Part shown: piece by piece, positions 1 through 8,321 of the stretch | How the letters are laid out: each line of letters opens with the position of its first letter | Numbering within the stretch: position 1 is the first letter of the stretch | Source of the DNA: UBA1413 sp037447215 | GTDB taxonomy: Bacteria > Bacteroidota > Bacteroidia > Bacteroidales > Prolixibacteraceae | DNA: 64,000 bases | Direction of reading: 5' to 3' | Assembly (NCBI GenBank): GCA_037447215.1 | Contig: JBBIHB010000017.1 | Location: forward strand, 3,444-67,443 | Translations under genes and position numbers: made by a program | Notes under the pieces: generated by a model | The model's database searches: none | The model's input: only the letters and a program-made list of their open reading frames with translations | Told to the model about the DNA's origin: nothing

Positions 1-43
1 GGACGGAATGGGTATGGTAATCGGTCAATCCACGCATAATTTC

Positions 44-757
44 TTACAATTCCCTGATTTTTATATTCCGGAACATGGTAAGCCCGCCATGGTCCTGCAG
101 CCCTATATGTCCCTGTGCAGCGGCACCATAGTATTGCTCCTCTGCCCATTTGCTGCTGGCTTTCAGTTGCAGCCATTCATCTGTCCAGAGCTCATACTCC
201 ACTACTTTAACACCATTAAGCCAATGTTCCACATACTGACCGTTCACCACAATGCGTGAAAGGTTCCATTCGTCCAATGGTTTTACTAACGCACCAACCG
301 GTGCATGCATACCATAATTTGCTCCGCTCAACTGATCGGGATTTAGTGATCCCTGCCAGTGGTTGGCGTCGATGAGTTGATATTCAGGACCTGATTGATA
401 TAGGGCCGGGGCTACATTTTCAACCACATGAAAAAATACCCCTGAATTGCTTGCTGTATCTATTTTCCATTCAAGTGTAAGTTCGAAATTCGAGAACTGT
501 TCTTTGGTGATGATGTCGCCGCCATGATCGCTTCCAATGCCAGAATTGTACAGTATCCCGTCGATAATTTTCCAGCCTGATACTTCGCCGCCATTGTAAA
601 TTTTCCAGTTATTCAGGTCATTTCCATTAAACAGCAGTTTCCACCCTTGAGCGATTTCGGTTTCGGAAATGGTATTAATGGGTGGATATTTCGGAGCCTG
701 GGGGGCGCATGATACAAAAAATGAAACAACTATGGTCAGTATCAGTATCCTTTTCAT
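44..757 (-). CDS. DUF1080 (3-keto-disaccharide hydrolase-type) lipoprotein
   Basis: The 237-residue product starts with a lipoprotein signal (hydrophobic stretch ending VSFFVSC, lipobox Cys at residue 17), so it is probably anchored in the outer or inner membrane. The rest fits the DUF1080 family, a concanavalin-like beta-sandwich. Family marks seen are the opening GWKLLFNGNDLNNWKIYNG, the central EWKIDTASNSGVFFHV and the closing GHIGLQDHGGLTMFRNIKIREL. DUF1080 proteins are common in Bacteroidota and Planctomycetes sugar-degradation loci, and some act on 3-keto-glycosides. The substrate here cannot be read from the sequence. The length is normal for a single-domain member and the start is ATG. 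It is divergent from the BtpA-like gene. A weak -7-like TAATTTCG lies upstream on the minus strand. Family call sure; biochemical role inferred. Confidence 0.9.
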   Translation of the reverse strand: MKRILILTIVVSFFVSCAPQAPKYPPINTISETEIAQGWKLLFNGNDLNNWKIYNGGEVSGWKIIDGILYNSGIGSDHGGDIITKEQFSNFELTLEWKIDTASNSGVFFHVVENVAPALYQSGPEYQLIDANHWQGSLNPDQLSGANYGMHAPVGALVKPLDEWNLSRIVVNGQYVEHWLNGVKVVEYELWTDEWLQLKASSKWAEEQYYGAAAQGHIGLQDHGGLTMFRNIKIREL

Positions 758-884
758 ACTTAATTGGTTTATAAATTCAGCCCCGAAATTACGAAATGTC
801 CTTTAATTGATGGCTGCTTTTCAAAAATTTAAAATACTCCGGGTTTTCCTTCAAAGTTCTTACCTTTACTTCCGGATAAACCAA

Positions 885-1688
885 ATGAATATGCATTTGA
901 ACAAAGCATTTATAGCAATGATCCATATTGCTGCCCTTCCGGGAACACCCAATAACAGGCTTTCCGTTGGTGAAATAGAAAAGCAGGCAGTTAACGAAGC
1001 CAAATTGTTGGTTAAGCATGGTGTGGATGCGATGATGATTGAAAATATGCACGACCGGCCATATCTGAACCGGAAGGTAAGTCCTGAAATTACAGCAGCT
1101 ATGACAGCTGTTGCTTTGGCTATACGGAACGAAAACCCTTTACCGGTTGGTGTTCAGGTGCTTGCAGGTGCCAATAAAGAAGCGCTTTCGGTTGCTCTTG
1201 CTGCCGGTCTCAGTTTTATCAGGGCCGAAGGTTTCGTATTCGGGCATCTGGCCGACGAGGGATGGATGGACAGTGAAGCCGGTGAACTGCTCAGATACCG
1301 GAAAGCTATTGGGGCCGACCATATCCGGATTTATACCGATATCAAAAAGAAACACTCTTCACATGCTGCAACTGCCGATATTTCAGTGGTTGAGACAGCA
1401 AAAGCTGCAGAATTTTTCCTTTCTGATGGGTTGATTATAACCGGTCAATCAACGGGTCACCCGGCTGATGTTGAGGATGTCAGACAGGTTAAAAATGTTA
1501 CTGCACTCCCTGTTATTATCGGTTCGGGAGTTACGGTTGAAAACCTGCCGGGTTATTGGCCTTATGCTGATGCATTTATTGTGGGTTCGTCGCTGAAAAA
1601 AGAGGGTTTGTGGTTTAATCCACCTGATGAAAAAAGGATTTCGGAGATGATGAAACAAGTCAACTTGCTGAAGTATAATAACTATTAG
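885..1688 (+). CDS. BtpA/SgcQ family TIM-barrel protein
   Basis: The product of about 267 residues belongs to the BtpA/SgcQ family. Visible family marks are AMIHIAALPGTP near the N-terminus, the GVDAMMIENMHDRPY segment, the central GVQVLAGANKEALSVA, IRAEGFVFGHLADEG, and the phosphate-binding-like VIIGSGVTVENLPGYW and DAFIVGSSLKKEG near the end. BtpA was linked to photosystem I biogenesis in cyanobacteria. In heterotrophs the family is associated with sugar or nucleoside metabolism (SgcQ), so the cyanobacterial name should not be carried over. The frame is open from 807, but I chose ATG 885 (MNMHLNK) because residues before it do not resemble the family. ATG 891 is equally possible. A near-consensus -7 box TACCTTTA lies at 861-868, which supports a late start. 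Confidence 0.85.
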   Translation: MNMHLNKAFIAMIHIAALPGTPNNRLSVGEIEKQAVNEAKLLVKHGVDAMMIENMHDRPYLNRKVSPEITAAMTAVALAIRNENPLPVGVQVLAGANKEALSVALAAGLSFIRAEGFVFGHLADEGWMDSEAGELLRYRKAIGADHIRIYTDIKKKHSSHAATADISVVETAKAAEFFLSDGLIITGQSTGHPADVEDVRQVKNVTALPVIIGSGVTVENLPGYWPYADAFIVGSSLKKEGLWFNPPDEKRISEMMKQVNLLKYNNY

Positions 1689-1754
1689 TCCCATCCCGGA
1701 ATATCAAAATACTTTAATTTCACTGTGCAGCACAATTCAATTATCAATAGATGA

Positions 1755-1810
1755 AATCACCATGATTAGCAAAACGCAAACCGGAATGAATAACGTTCCT
1801 CATGGTGATT
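1755..1810. repeat. 11-bp perfect inverted repeat in a relic zone
   Basis: AATCACCATGA at 1755-1765 is matched by its exact reverse complement at 1800-1810, with 34 bases between the arms. There is no T-run after the second arm, so an intrinsic terminator is unlikely. It lies just upstream of the truncated Gfo/Idh/MocA fragment, where intact coding ends, and may mark the rearrangement that removed the front of that gene. It could also be chance or an operator. Confidence 0.35.
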
Positions 1811-1826
1811 CCCCGCCAGAACGATT

Positions 1827-2309
1827 TTGTCGGGCTGGCATCTGACCATTAAAAAACAAATAATTTATACAGATGACAACAAGCGTATGCTGGCCAGAGC
1901 CCGTCAAATCGATGGCTGCGATAACGATGTATCCGAATCGGTAATGGGGACCGAAGGGGTGCTATACTTAGGCGGCAACATGAGGATCGAGAATTTCAAG
2001 GGGGAAGAGATATGGAAATACGACCGTGAGGTTAATCCGTTCAAGAACCCTTACGATCAGGAACATGTGCACCTGGTGGAATCCATCGGGCTGAACAAAA
2101 AAATAAACCAGGCCGAAGAACTTGCCAATTCAACCATGATTGCCATTATGGGGCGCGAGGCGGCCTATACCGGAAAAGCCATAACATGGGATGAAATTAT
2201 GGCCTCGACCCTCCGGTATGGCCCGACCGAATACGCCATGGGGCAGGTACCCGATTATACCGAAGGGGTTGCCCCGCTGCCCGGACGCGAACCCGGTTCA
2301 CCCATCTGA
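1827..2309 (+). pseudogene. 5'-truncated Gfo/Idh/MocA family oxidoreductase fragment
   Basis: This open stretch encodes only the C-terminal third of a Gfo/Idh/MocA-type NAD(P)-dependent sugar oxidoreductase. It carries the family's RQIDGCDNDVSESVMGTEG segment, the NPYDQEHVHLVESI motif, and the common Bacteroidota ending STMIAIMGREAAYTGKAITW followed by DEIMASTLRYGP. Intact homologues are roughly 400-450 residues; here the whole N-terminal Rossmann domain and much of the catalytic domain are missing. The first ten or so residues (MSGWHLTIKK) do not look like the family and the listed ATG is probably fortuitous. No upstream frame in 1690-1826 continues the protein. It lies next to another broken gene and in visibly GC-richer DNA than the flanks. 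Dead remnant, not a working gene. Confidence 0.8.
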
Positions 2310-2368
2310 TTGGTTGTGGGCCGATACTTAAAACCTTTACAGCCTTACCTATTTCCGACAAATTACAG

Positions 2369-3902
2369 ATGCGTTTTAAAAGCTTCCTGAAAAAGTTCAG
2401 TTTGCCTGCCCTGATAGCCGGAATGGTTATCGGGGCCGGTTTAACCTTAGGCGGAAACCGGTTGATGACCGCCACCAGCACTAACGAATATTGCATGTCG
2501 TGCCACATTCATACCCATGCCGACGAAGCATGGACCAAATCGCCGCATTACCACAATGCCAGCGGGATACGTACCGGCTGTGTCGATTGCCACCTGCCCC
2601 CGAAAGGCAGTTTTAAGCATCTGTCGGCAAAAGTTAGAACAGGATTGCACGATTTATATGCTTTCCACTTCAAAGACCATGAATTGTTCGATTGGGAAAG
2701 AAAACGGCAATTGGAACATGCCGTAAAAATTGTATATAACGAATCGTGTGTGGCCTGCCACCAGGAACTGTTTCCCAAAAGCCTTTCCGCCGAAGGGGGA
2801 ACCGCACACCTGTATTACGAGCAGAATGCCGAAAAACTCAACCTGCAGTGCATCAACTGCCACCTCGACGTAGGCCATTTTAACCCCAACTTCAAACATG
2901 AACGGCTTACCGGGGTCCCGGTAGCATCATCCGGGGAGCGCGAACTTTTTAAAGCACCGGCAGAAATAACCCGTTTTGAAAATTTCACGGAGTTTATCCC
3001 CAATACATCGGTATCGTTCAATATGATAGCTATACCGGGGGGAACGTTCCGGATGGGCAGCCCCGATAAAGAACCCCTGCGCAATTCCGACGAAAGCCCC
3101 GTACGCGAAGTAACCCTTTCCCCTTTCTGGATGGGCGAGGCAGAAGTAAGCTGGAACGAGTTTTGGTCGTTTTATGGCGCCACTATGTCGGAAGGCAGGG
3201 TTGATATCCACCAAATAATGGCGCGGAATGCAGCCAATGTGGATGGGATCAGTGGACCTACCCCACCATTTGGCATCCCCGAACAAGTTGGGGCGGTGGA
3301 AACAGGCCTCCATAACCATTACCCATTATGCCGCGCAGGTTTATTGTCAGTGGCTCTCGAACGTGACAGGCAAAAAGTACCGGCTCCCTACCGAAGCTGA
3401 ATGGGAATATGGATACAGGGCAGGCACCGTAACACCCTATTTCTTCGAAGGAGACCCGAAAAGGCTTACCCCCAGTGGATTGCGCAACCGAATTTTCGGA
3501 CTGGATACCACCCATATCAATTCGTATGTGGTGTATGCACAGAATTCGGGGTCGCGTACCCAGGAGCCTTCGTTTGTAAGGGCAAACCCATGGGGGTTGA
3601 AAAACATGGGGGGCAACGTCATGGAATACTGCTCCGACTGGTATGCCCCCGATGCCTATGCCCAAACCGAGGGTAAGGTTATTAACCCCAAAGGGACCGA
3701 AACCGGGACTGAAAGGGTAGTCAGGGGAGGATATTATGGCTCACAGGCAGGCGATGTGCGTTCGGCAGCGCGAACCCATACCCTTTCGGACGAATGGTGG
3801 CGCACCGACCCTTAGCAACCCAAAAGTATCTGGTGGTATTCCGATTTCAAGGGTATCGGGTTCAGGGTAGTGTGCGAGGTGGACAGCAATATTCTTCCAT
3901 AA
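2369..3902 (+). pseudogene. Broken NapC/NirT-type tetraheme cytochrome c fused to an FGE/SUMF1 domain
   Basis: Residues 1-35 form a basic N-terminus plus membrane anchor. Four CxxCH heme sites follow (CMSCH, CVDCH, CVACH, CINCH), as in NapC/NrfH-type quinol-oxidising cytochromes. From about residue 215 a formylglycine-generating-enzyme-like domain begins (MIAIPGGTFRMGSP), continuing with YRLPTEAEWEYGYRAGT, NPWGLKNMGGNVMEYCSDWY, VVRGGYYG and DVRSAARTHTLS. Two lesions break it. The frame shifts near 3286-3294 in a G-rich run: the first frame ends at 3400, while the homologous frame continues as GRWKQASITITHYAAQVYCQ. An amber TAG at 3813-3815 also sits where relatives commonly have Gln (DPQxPKSIW), after which PKSIWWYSDFKGIGFRVV runs on to TAA at 3900. 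The shift equals +1 or -2. Degeneration is most likely, but sequencing error in G runs could explain the shift. A cytochrome-FGE fusion is unusual. Confidence 0.8.
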
Positions 3903-3929
3903 TGTATCGACATTAACTCAACAATAGTT

Positions 3930-4559
3930 TTATAAACCGCTTAACCCTTCTTCTATCCGGTATTCGGTTACAGCGAAGCCATGTTGTTTCAAGGCTGCCA
4001 TAAAACCATGGTTTAACATTCTCCCGGCCTTTAGGGGAAAATCCAGCAAAGCCGGGTAGTTTTCAGGATCATCGGGGCGTGAATAAAACCAGCGGCAACT
4101 TGCTACATTAGTTGACAGATAAATCCGGCAGGCCATTGGCCTTGCATGGTAAGCTATACAGGCATTGTTCTCCAACAATGGGCAGGGAGATTTGTAATGC
4201 AGCATTTCTTTTTCCTGCAAGGTTTTCACCTGGTAATTTTTGGTCGTTGCCCTTTTTCTCAGTTCATCGACCTTTTCCGCTGGAAGTACCTTTCTGACCT
4301 GGTTGGCAAGGTATTGAATTTCGAAAGTATGGGCAAATATCGGCTGATGGCAGCACCAGGCGCACCCTTTAGTACAATCAACAACCACTCTGTTCCGTTT
4401 GGCCTGTTGCAACAACGAATCAATTAGCCCGTCAATGGCGGAGTAGAGTTGCTCAATGCCCATGGCAAGAGCCTCTTCTGAATAACTTTCGGCGATAACT
4501 GACTGTCCCAGACGGTATCCGTCGGAATAAAAAATCCGGTCGGTTTCATGTTTATTCAT
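3930..4559 (-). CDS. YkgJ-type zinc/iron-chelating Cys-cluster protein
   Basis: The 209-residue soluble protein carries the CxxxCxxCC signature of the YkgJ/Fli-type CxxCxxCC family (C62, C66, C69, C70 in DCTKGCAWCCHQP) and the downstream pair CPLLENNACIAYHARPMACR, together expected to bind zinc or an iron-sulfur cluster. No signal peptide or membrane segment is visible. Family members have no firmly established reaction. The length is typical and the start is ATG with no competing candidate. It is convergent with the broken cytochrome-FGE gene (28 bases between them) and not obviously in an operon with the downstream glycosidases. Confidence 0.8.
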   Translation of the reverse strand: MNKHETDRIFYSDGYRLGQSVIAESYSEEALAMGIEQLYSAIDGLIDSLLQQAKRNRVVVDCTKGCAWCCHQPIFAHTFEIQYLANQVRKVLPAEKVDELRKRATTKNYQVKTLQEKEMLHYKSPCPLLENNACIAYHARPMACRIYLSTNVASCRWFYSRPDDPENYPALLDFPLKAGRMLNHGFMAALKQHGFAVTEYRIEEGLSGL

Positions 4560-4827
4560 TGCCTTTTTAGATAAATATCAGGCATAAAAATAGGGGAATT
4601 GATGATTTGGTAGCAGTATTCCCAATATCCCTGGGTTTATTTAGGGCCTGCTGAAAAAGCAACAAATCGTTGATAATCTGAATTTTTACATTCGCAAAAA
4701 CAATTTTTAGTGCAAGCATTTTAAAATCAAATCACTTAAATCCTTGCATAAAATGTTTCGTTGTTCCATTCAGGGGCCTGACAGGCTTCACCTTTAATTA
4801 TGTTTTTCTGTCAGGCCTTCTGATATA
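4560..4827. other. Gene-free gap with a 10-bp inverted repeat and possible IS scar
   Basis: No reading frame here looks coding. GGCCTGACAG at 4775-4784 pairs perfectly with CTGTCAGGCC at 4808-4817 around a 23-base loop, just past the stop of the GH51 gene. Without a T-run on either strand it is a poor intrinsic terminator. The stretch GGGCCTGCTGAAAAAGC at about 4645-4661 recalls terminal repeats I associate with some Bacteroidota insertion sequences. That is a memory-based resemblance only; no transposase is present. Confidence 0.35.
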
Positions 4828-6375
4828 TTATTCCACCTGCAACGTTACTGCCGATAAAGCCGGCAAGGTAACTTCAAGGGTATTGGCATTGACATGTTTA
4901 TAACTTTTAAATTCGATGGTTTTTACAGATTTGGGTTTATCGAACGTGTTGATGGCGTTATAAACAGGTGCTGTCAGGATTTCCCCTTTATTCACTTTTT
5001 TTATGGTACCGCCAACCATGTCAACAATAACTTTTACCTCTTTATTCGCATGAATATTGTTCAGCGAAATATGGATTTTCCCATTGGCATCTTTTGAAAC
5101 CGTCTGGCTGATTGCCGGTACTGATTCGTTACCATAGCTGTAATTTTCGGTTACAAGGTTGCTGTTGAGCAATTTGGCCCCGCCATGCACTTTGTACATA
5201 TTAAAGGCGTGGTAGGTCGGAGTTAGCAGCATTTTGTCGCCTTCGGTGAGGATCATGGCCTGAAGCACATTAACCGTCTGGGCTATATTAGCCATTCTTA
5301 CCCTATCGGAATATTTATTGAAAATATCGAAGGTAGTGGTGGCAATCAAAGCATCGCGCATCGAATTCTGCTGAAACAGGAAGCCGGGATTGGTTCCTGG
5401 CTCTACATCAGTCCAAATCCCCCACTCGTCCACATATAGCCCTATACGTTTGCGGGGGTCGTATTCATCCATAATGCTGATGTGGCGTTTCAGCAGGTTG
5501 TCCATTGCTAAACCGGCACGAATACCCGAAAAATAAAGGTCTTCACCGAAACCTGTGGCAGATGTTTTGTTGTTCCAGCCCGGGCCGGCAATGGTGTAAT
5601 AGTGGACCGAAAGGGCATCCATATGGCGGGCTGCCTTCTGCATCAGTACGCGGGTCCAGTTGTAGTCGCCGCCGTTAGCGCCACAACCCACTCGGGTCAT
5701 TTTGTCGCGGCCGTATTCCCAGGCATATGTTGAATACTGGCGAAGCAGGTCTGAATAAAATTCAGGCGTCATGTTTCCGCCACAACCCCAGCTTTCGTTG
5801 CCGATTCCGAGGAATTTAACATTCCAGGGTTTTTGGCGCCCATTCTGACGGCGCAGGTTTGCCATTGGCAGGTCTTCGTCCGAAGTCATATATTCGATCC
5901 ATTCAACCATATCCCAGACGGTTGCGCTTCCTACATTAACCGATACATAAGCCTCGCAGCCGAGCATTTCGCACAGTTCAAGGAATTCGTGTGTGCCAAA
6001 GCTGTTATCTTCGATTACACCACCCCAGAATACATTCTTGATATTCGGGCGCGTTTCCCGTGGGCCAATGCCGTTTTTCCACTGATAGGTGTCGGCAAAA
6101 CAGCCTCCCGGCCACCGCAATACAGGTATGTCGAGCGACTTCAGGGCTTCAAAAACATCTTTGCGATAGCCATTTATGTTGGGAATGGGCGAATCTGGAC
6201 CAACCCAGATGCCATCATAAATACAACGGCCCAGATGTTCTGCAAAATGGCCATATATGTATTTGCTGATTTCGGGGCCTTCTTTGGTTGCATCAATGGT
6301 GAGCCTGTTCTGTGCGGTTGCCGGAGTAAATAATATTGTGGCAATTATTGCCAGAAGTAAAAAAGCCTGTTTCAT
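4828..6375 (-). CDS. Secreted alpha-L-arabinofuranosidase, GH51
   Basis: The 515-residue protein has a signal peptide (MKQAFLLLAIIATILF, cleavage likely after TPATAQ) and a full GH51 architecture: a TIM barrel followed by a beta-sandwich. The acid/base is Glu194 in GIGNESWGCGGNM and the nucleophile Glu317 in YVDEWGIWTD. RWPGGCFADTYQWK near residue 87 is the usual barrel motif. It should release arabinofuranose from arabinan, arabinoxylan or arabino-decorated xyloglucan in the periplasm. The open frame extends to 6399, but that codon is TTG and precedes a poor signal peptide, so ATG 6375 is preferred. It is the last gene of the glycosidase run, 58 bases after the unassigned secreted protein. 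Confidence 0.93.
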   Translation of the reverse strand: MKQAFLLLAIIATILFTPATAQNRLTIDATKEGPEISKYIYGHFAEHLGRCIYDGIWVGPDSPIPNINGYRKDVFEALKSLDIPVLRWPGGCFADTYQWKNGIGPRETRPNIKNVFWGGVIEDNSFGTHEFLELCEMLGCEAYVSVNVGSATVWDMVEWIEYMTSDEDLPMANLRRQNGRQKPWNVKFLGIGNESWGCGGNMTPEFYSDLLRQYSTYAWEYGRDKMTRVGCGANGGDYNWTRVLMQKAARHMDALSVHYYTIAGPGWNNKTSATGFGEDLYFSGIRAGLAMDNLLKRHISIMDEYDPRKRIGLYVDEWGIWTDVEPGTNPGFLFQQNSMRDALIATTTFDIFNKYSDRVRMANIAQTVNVLQAMILTEGDKMLLTPTYHAFNMYKVHGGAKLLNSNLVTENYSYGNESVPAISQTVSKDANGKIHISLNNIHANKEVKVIVDMVGGTIKKVNKGEILTAPVYNAINTFDKPKSVKTIEFKSYKHVNANTLEVTLPALSAVTLQVE

Positions 6376-6433
6376 GGTTGAATCAATTTTGGTTTTCAAC
6401 AGTAAATATAAAAAAATTTCCTATGTTCGAAAT

Positions 6434-8305
6434 TCAGGGTTCAATTTTTAAAGCCATAAATGAATGTGGCCTGATCTCCAGATCAAATACCTGCGATATT
6501 TTCGGAGTACTTCTTCTTTGCGGAATTTCCCTCTTGTTTGACTTTATTACCTGGTTGGTTTCGAGGTTGTGTGCCGAAGTGAATTTTTCGCCAGCAACCA
6601 GTTTTACCCGGATGGTTGTGTCTGCAAAAGACTGCACAATGCAGGTATTATTGTCGTAAACATAGAGGCTGGTATAACCCGGGCCTTCAAGAACAACAGG
6701 CATTTCAGCGGTCAGTGTTTGTTTTATGCGCGTGATTACCGGTTCAGGAAGGTGGTATAAATCCACAAAATTTTCAGGGATGGTCAGCACAAACAATTTT
6801 CCTTTGCTAAAGCCGGCAGTGAGCAGAATGGGCCAACCATTGGTGTCGTCGAGCGCCGAAACCTCTTCCCACGAGTCATTGGTGAGATAGGCAATCTGAG
6901 GGATCAGAATATCCCGGTCACTTTTAGCCCTGATACCCCAACCGGCTGCAAAATCACGGACCAGTGCTTTGCGGTTGGTATAACGAATTTCGGCAATATC
7001 TTGAATTCCTTTTTCCTGCAACGCTTTCAGCAAACCCGAAGTAATCATTACCGAGTTTCCATTACGAAGGTGTTTTTTGATTTTATCCACAATCTGGCCA
7101 TCAAAAGCCGCCGATTCGGTGAGAAAAACCATTTTTTCATTTTCGGGGAATTCAGGAACCAGGTTCATCGGTATGCCGATCATACCCAAATAATTCTGTA
7201 GAAAATCTTCTCCCACGGAATGATAGGGCTTATAGCTTTTCACCCCAATCGGATTTCCTAATTTATCCAGGAATTTATCCACTTTTTCGAGTGAAACACC
7301 GGCGGTTCGTGCCAGTGTTGTTGGTTTCACTTCGGTTCCGGTGGCTGTTTTAATGGGCTGCATCATTTCATCAAAATTAAAACTGGTTCCTTGTCCCTGC
7401 CATGAGGCGCGAAGGTTCTCCCGTATGGGGTATTGCAGTTGTCTGATATCGAAAAGTGTAATTTCGGGCGCTTTTGCAAACATGGTAATCCAGAGCTGTT
7501 CGGCATATCGGTCCATATATCGTAATCCCCCGGTATCAACCCACCCGCCACCATTGCCACCAGGTTTCAGGTTTTCGAAATAACGGAAAATAAGATAACC
7601 CAGATATGCCTGAAGGTGCTGGTTCCCAGATGGGTCGCGGGTTTCAGTGCCTGTGTATAGCTCATCAAAAAGCGAAGGTTGCACTTCGAGGTTAAAACCT
7701 AAACCTTGGAAATGCTCATACCAGTTGGGATATTTAATTACCACTTTGCAATTGGGATTGACCGCTTTTGCCGGTTCAAGAATCAGGCTCACCGTTGCCT
7801 CCTTCATCAGTCCTAACCGGTAGTCTGTCCAGCTTTTATTGCCTTTTGCCTCTATGCAAAGTTCACATTTACAGCTCGTAAAGAAGAAATCATCCAAAAT
7901 AAGTTCGTCGAAATTGCGGGCTGTATGCTCTATAATTTCTTTTACTTTAATTCGATGTTCCGGATTGGTATAGCAAAACGTTTCAAAACGGTTGCTTTCA
8001 TCGACTGTCAAAGTAATACCGCCTGCAGTTTCAACCCCTTTTCCGGCAAAAAATGCTTTGGCCTTATCCAATGTTTCCTGGTCAACAATAAGCAGGTCGC
8101 GGTGGGTTTCCAGATATATTTTATCCACTTTAACCTGCTGGGTTACCAATTCCCAGATGGGTTCAATGTATTCGATATCTCCCATTTTGACGGTTTCGTA
8201 GGACCGAGAATAAACGGCAACCCTGAAATTTTTGTATTGATTTGATTGACCGAATGTAGTGGTTAATGTCAAAGCCAATAAGGTTAGAAAGGTAATTTTT
8301 CTCAT
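6434..8305 (-). CDS. Secreted protein of unknown function, putative TIM-barrel glycosidase
   Basis: I do not recognise a named family. The 623-residue product has a clear signal peptide ending TTTFGQ. What follows looks like a barrel of alternating strands and helices: NFRVAVYSRSYETV, VDKIYLETHRD, then ELILDDFFFTSCKCELC with acidic residues at a strand end, VVIKYPNWYEHFQ, and ITLFDIRQLQYP. A flavodoxin- or trehalose-like region lies at about 360-520 (MVFLTESAAFDGQIVDKIKK and VMITSGLLKALQEKG), and a short beta-rich tail follows. The DD pair at the barrel strand is a plausible catalytic site, by inference only. Position between GH51 and GH31 genes, with gaps of 58 and 16 bases, strongly suggests a role in the same polysaccharide pathway. 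Start ATG 8305 is well supported by the signal peptide. Confidence 0.75.
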   Translation of the reverse strand: MRKITFLTLLALTLTTTFGQSNQYKNFRVAVYSRSYETVKMGDIEYIEPIWELVTQQVKVDKIYLETHRDLLIVDQETLDKAKAFFAGKGVETAGGITLTVDESNRFETFCYTNPEHRIKVKEIIEHTARNFDELILDDFFFTSCKCELCIEAKGNKSWTDYRLGLMKEATVSLILEPAKAVNPNCKVVIKYPNWYEHFQGLGFNLEVQPSLFDELYTGTETRDPSGNQHLQAYLGYLIFRYFENLKPGGNGGGWVDTGGLRYMDRYAEQLWITMFAKAPEITLFDIRQLQYPIRENLRASWQGQGTSFNFDEMMQPIKTATGTEVKPTTLARTAGVSLEKVDKFLDKLGNPIGVKSYKPYHSVGEDFLQNYLGMIGIPMNLVPEFPENEKMVFLTESAAFDGQIVDKIKKHLRNGNSVMITSGLLKALQEKGIQDIAEIRYTNRKALVRDFAAGWGIRAKSDRDILIPQIAYLTNDSWEEVSALDDTNGWPILLTAGFSKGKLFVLTIPENFVDLYHLPEPVITRIKQTLTAEMPVVLEGPGYTSLYVYDNNTCIVQSFADTTIRVKLVAGEKFTSAHNLETNQVIKSNKREIPQRRSTPKISQVFDLEIRPHSFMALKIEP

Positions 8306-8321
8306 AGCCTTGTATAGTTGT

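Noticed and set aside
807..884. Earlier start for the BtpA-like gene
   Set aside because: Residues before ATG 885 do not resemble the family and contain a promoter-like box.
3228..3815. Separate FGE-like gene starting at 3228
   Set aside because: Its first residues are an out-of-frame reading of the upstream cytochrome-FGE chain. The FGE domain begins upstream in another frame, so this is one broken gene.
4775..4817. Terminator of the GH51 gene
   Set aside because: Stem is good but no T-tract follows on either strand; recorded as an inverted repeat only.
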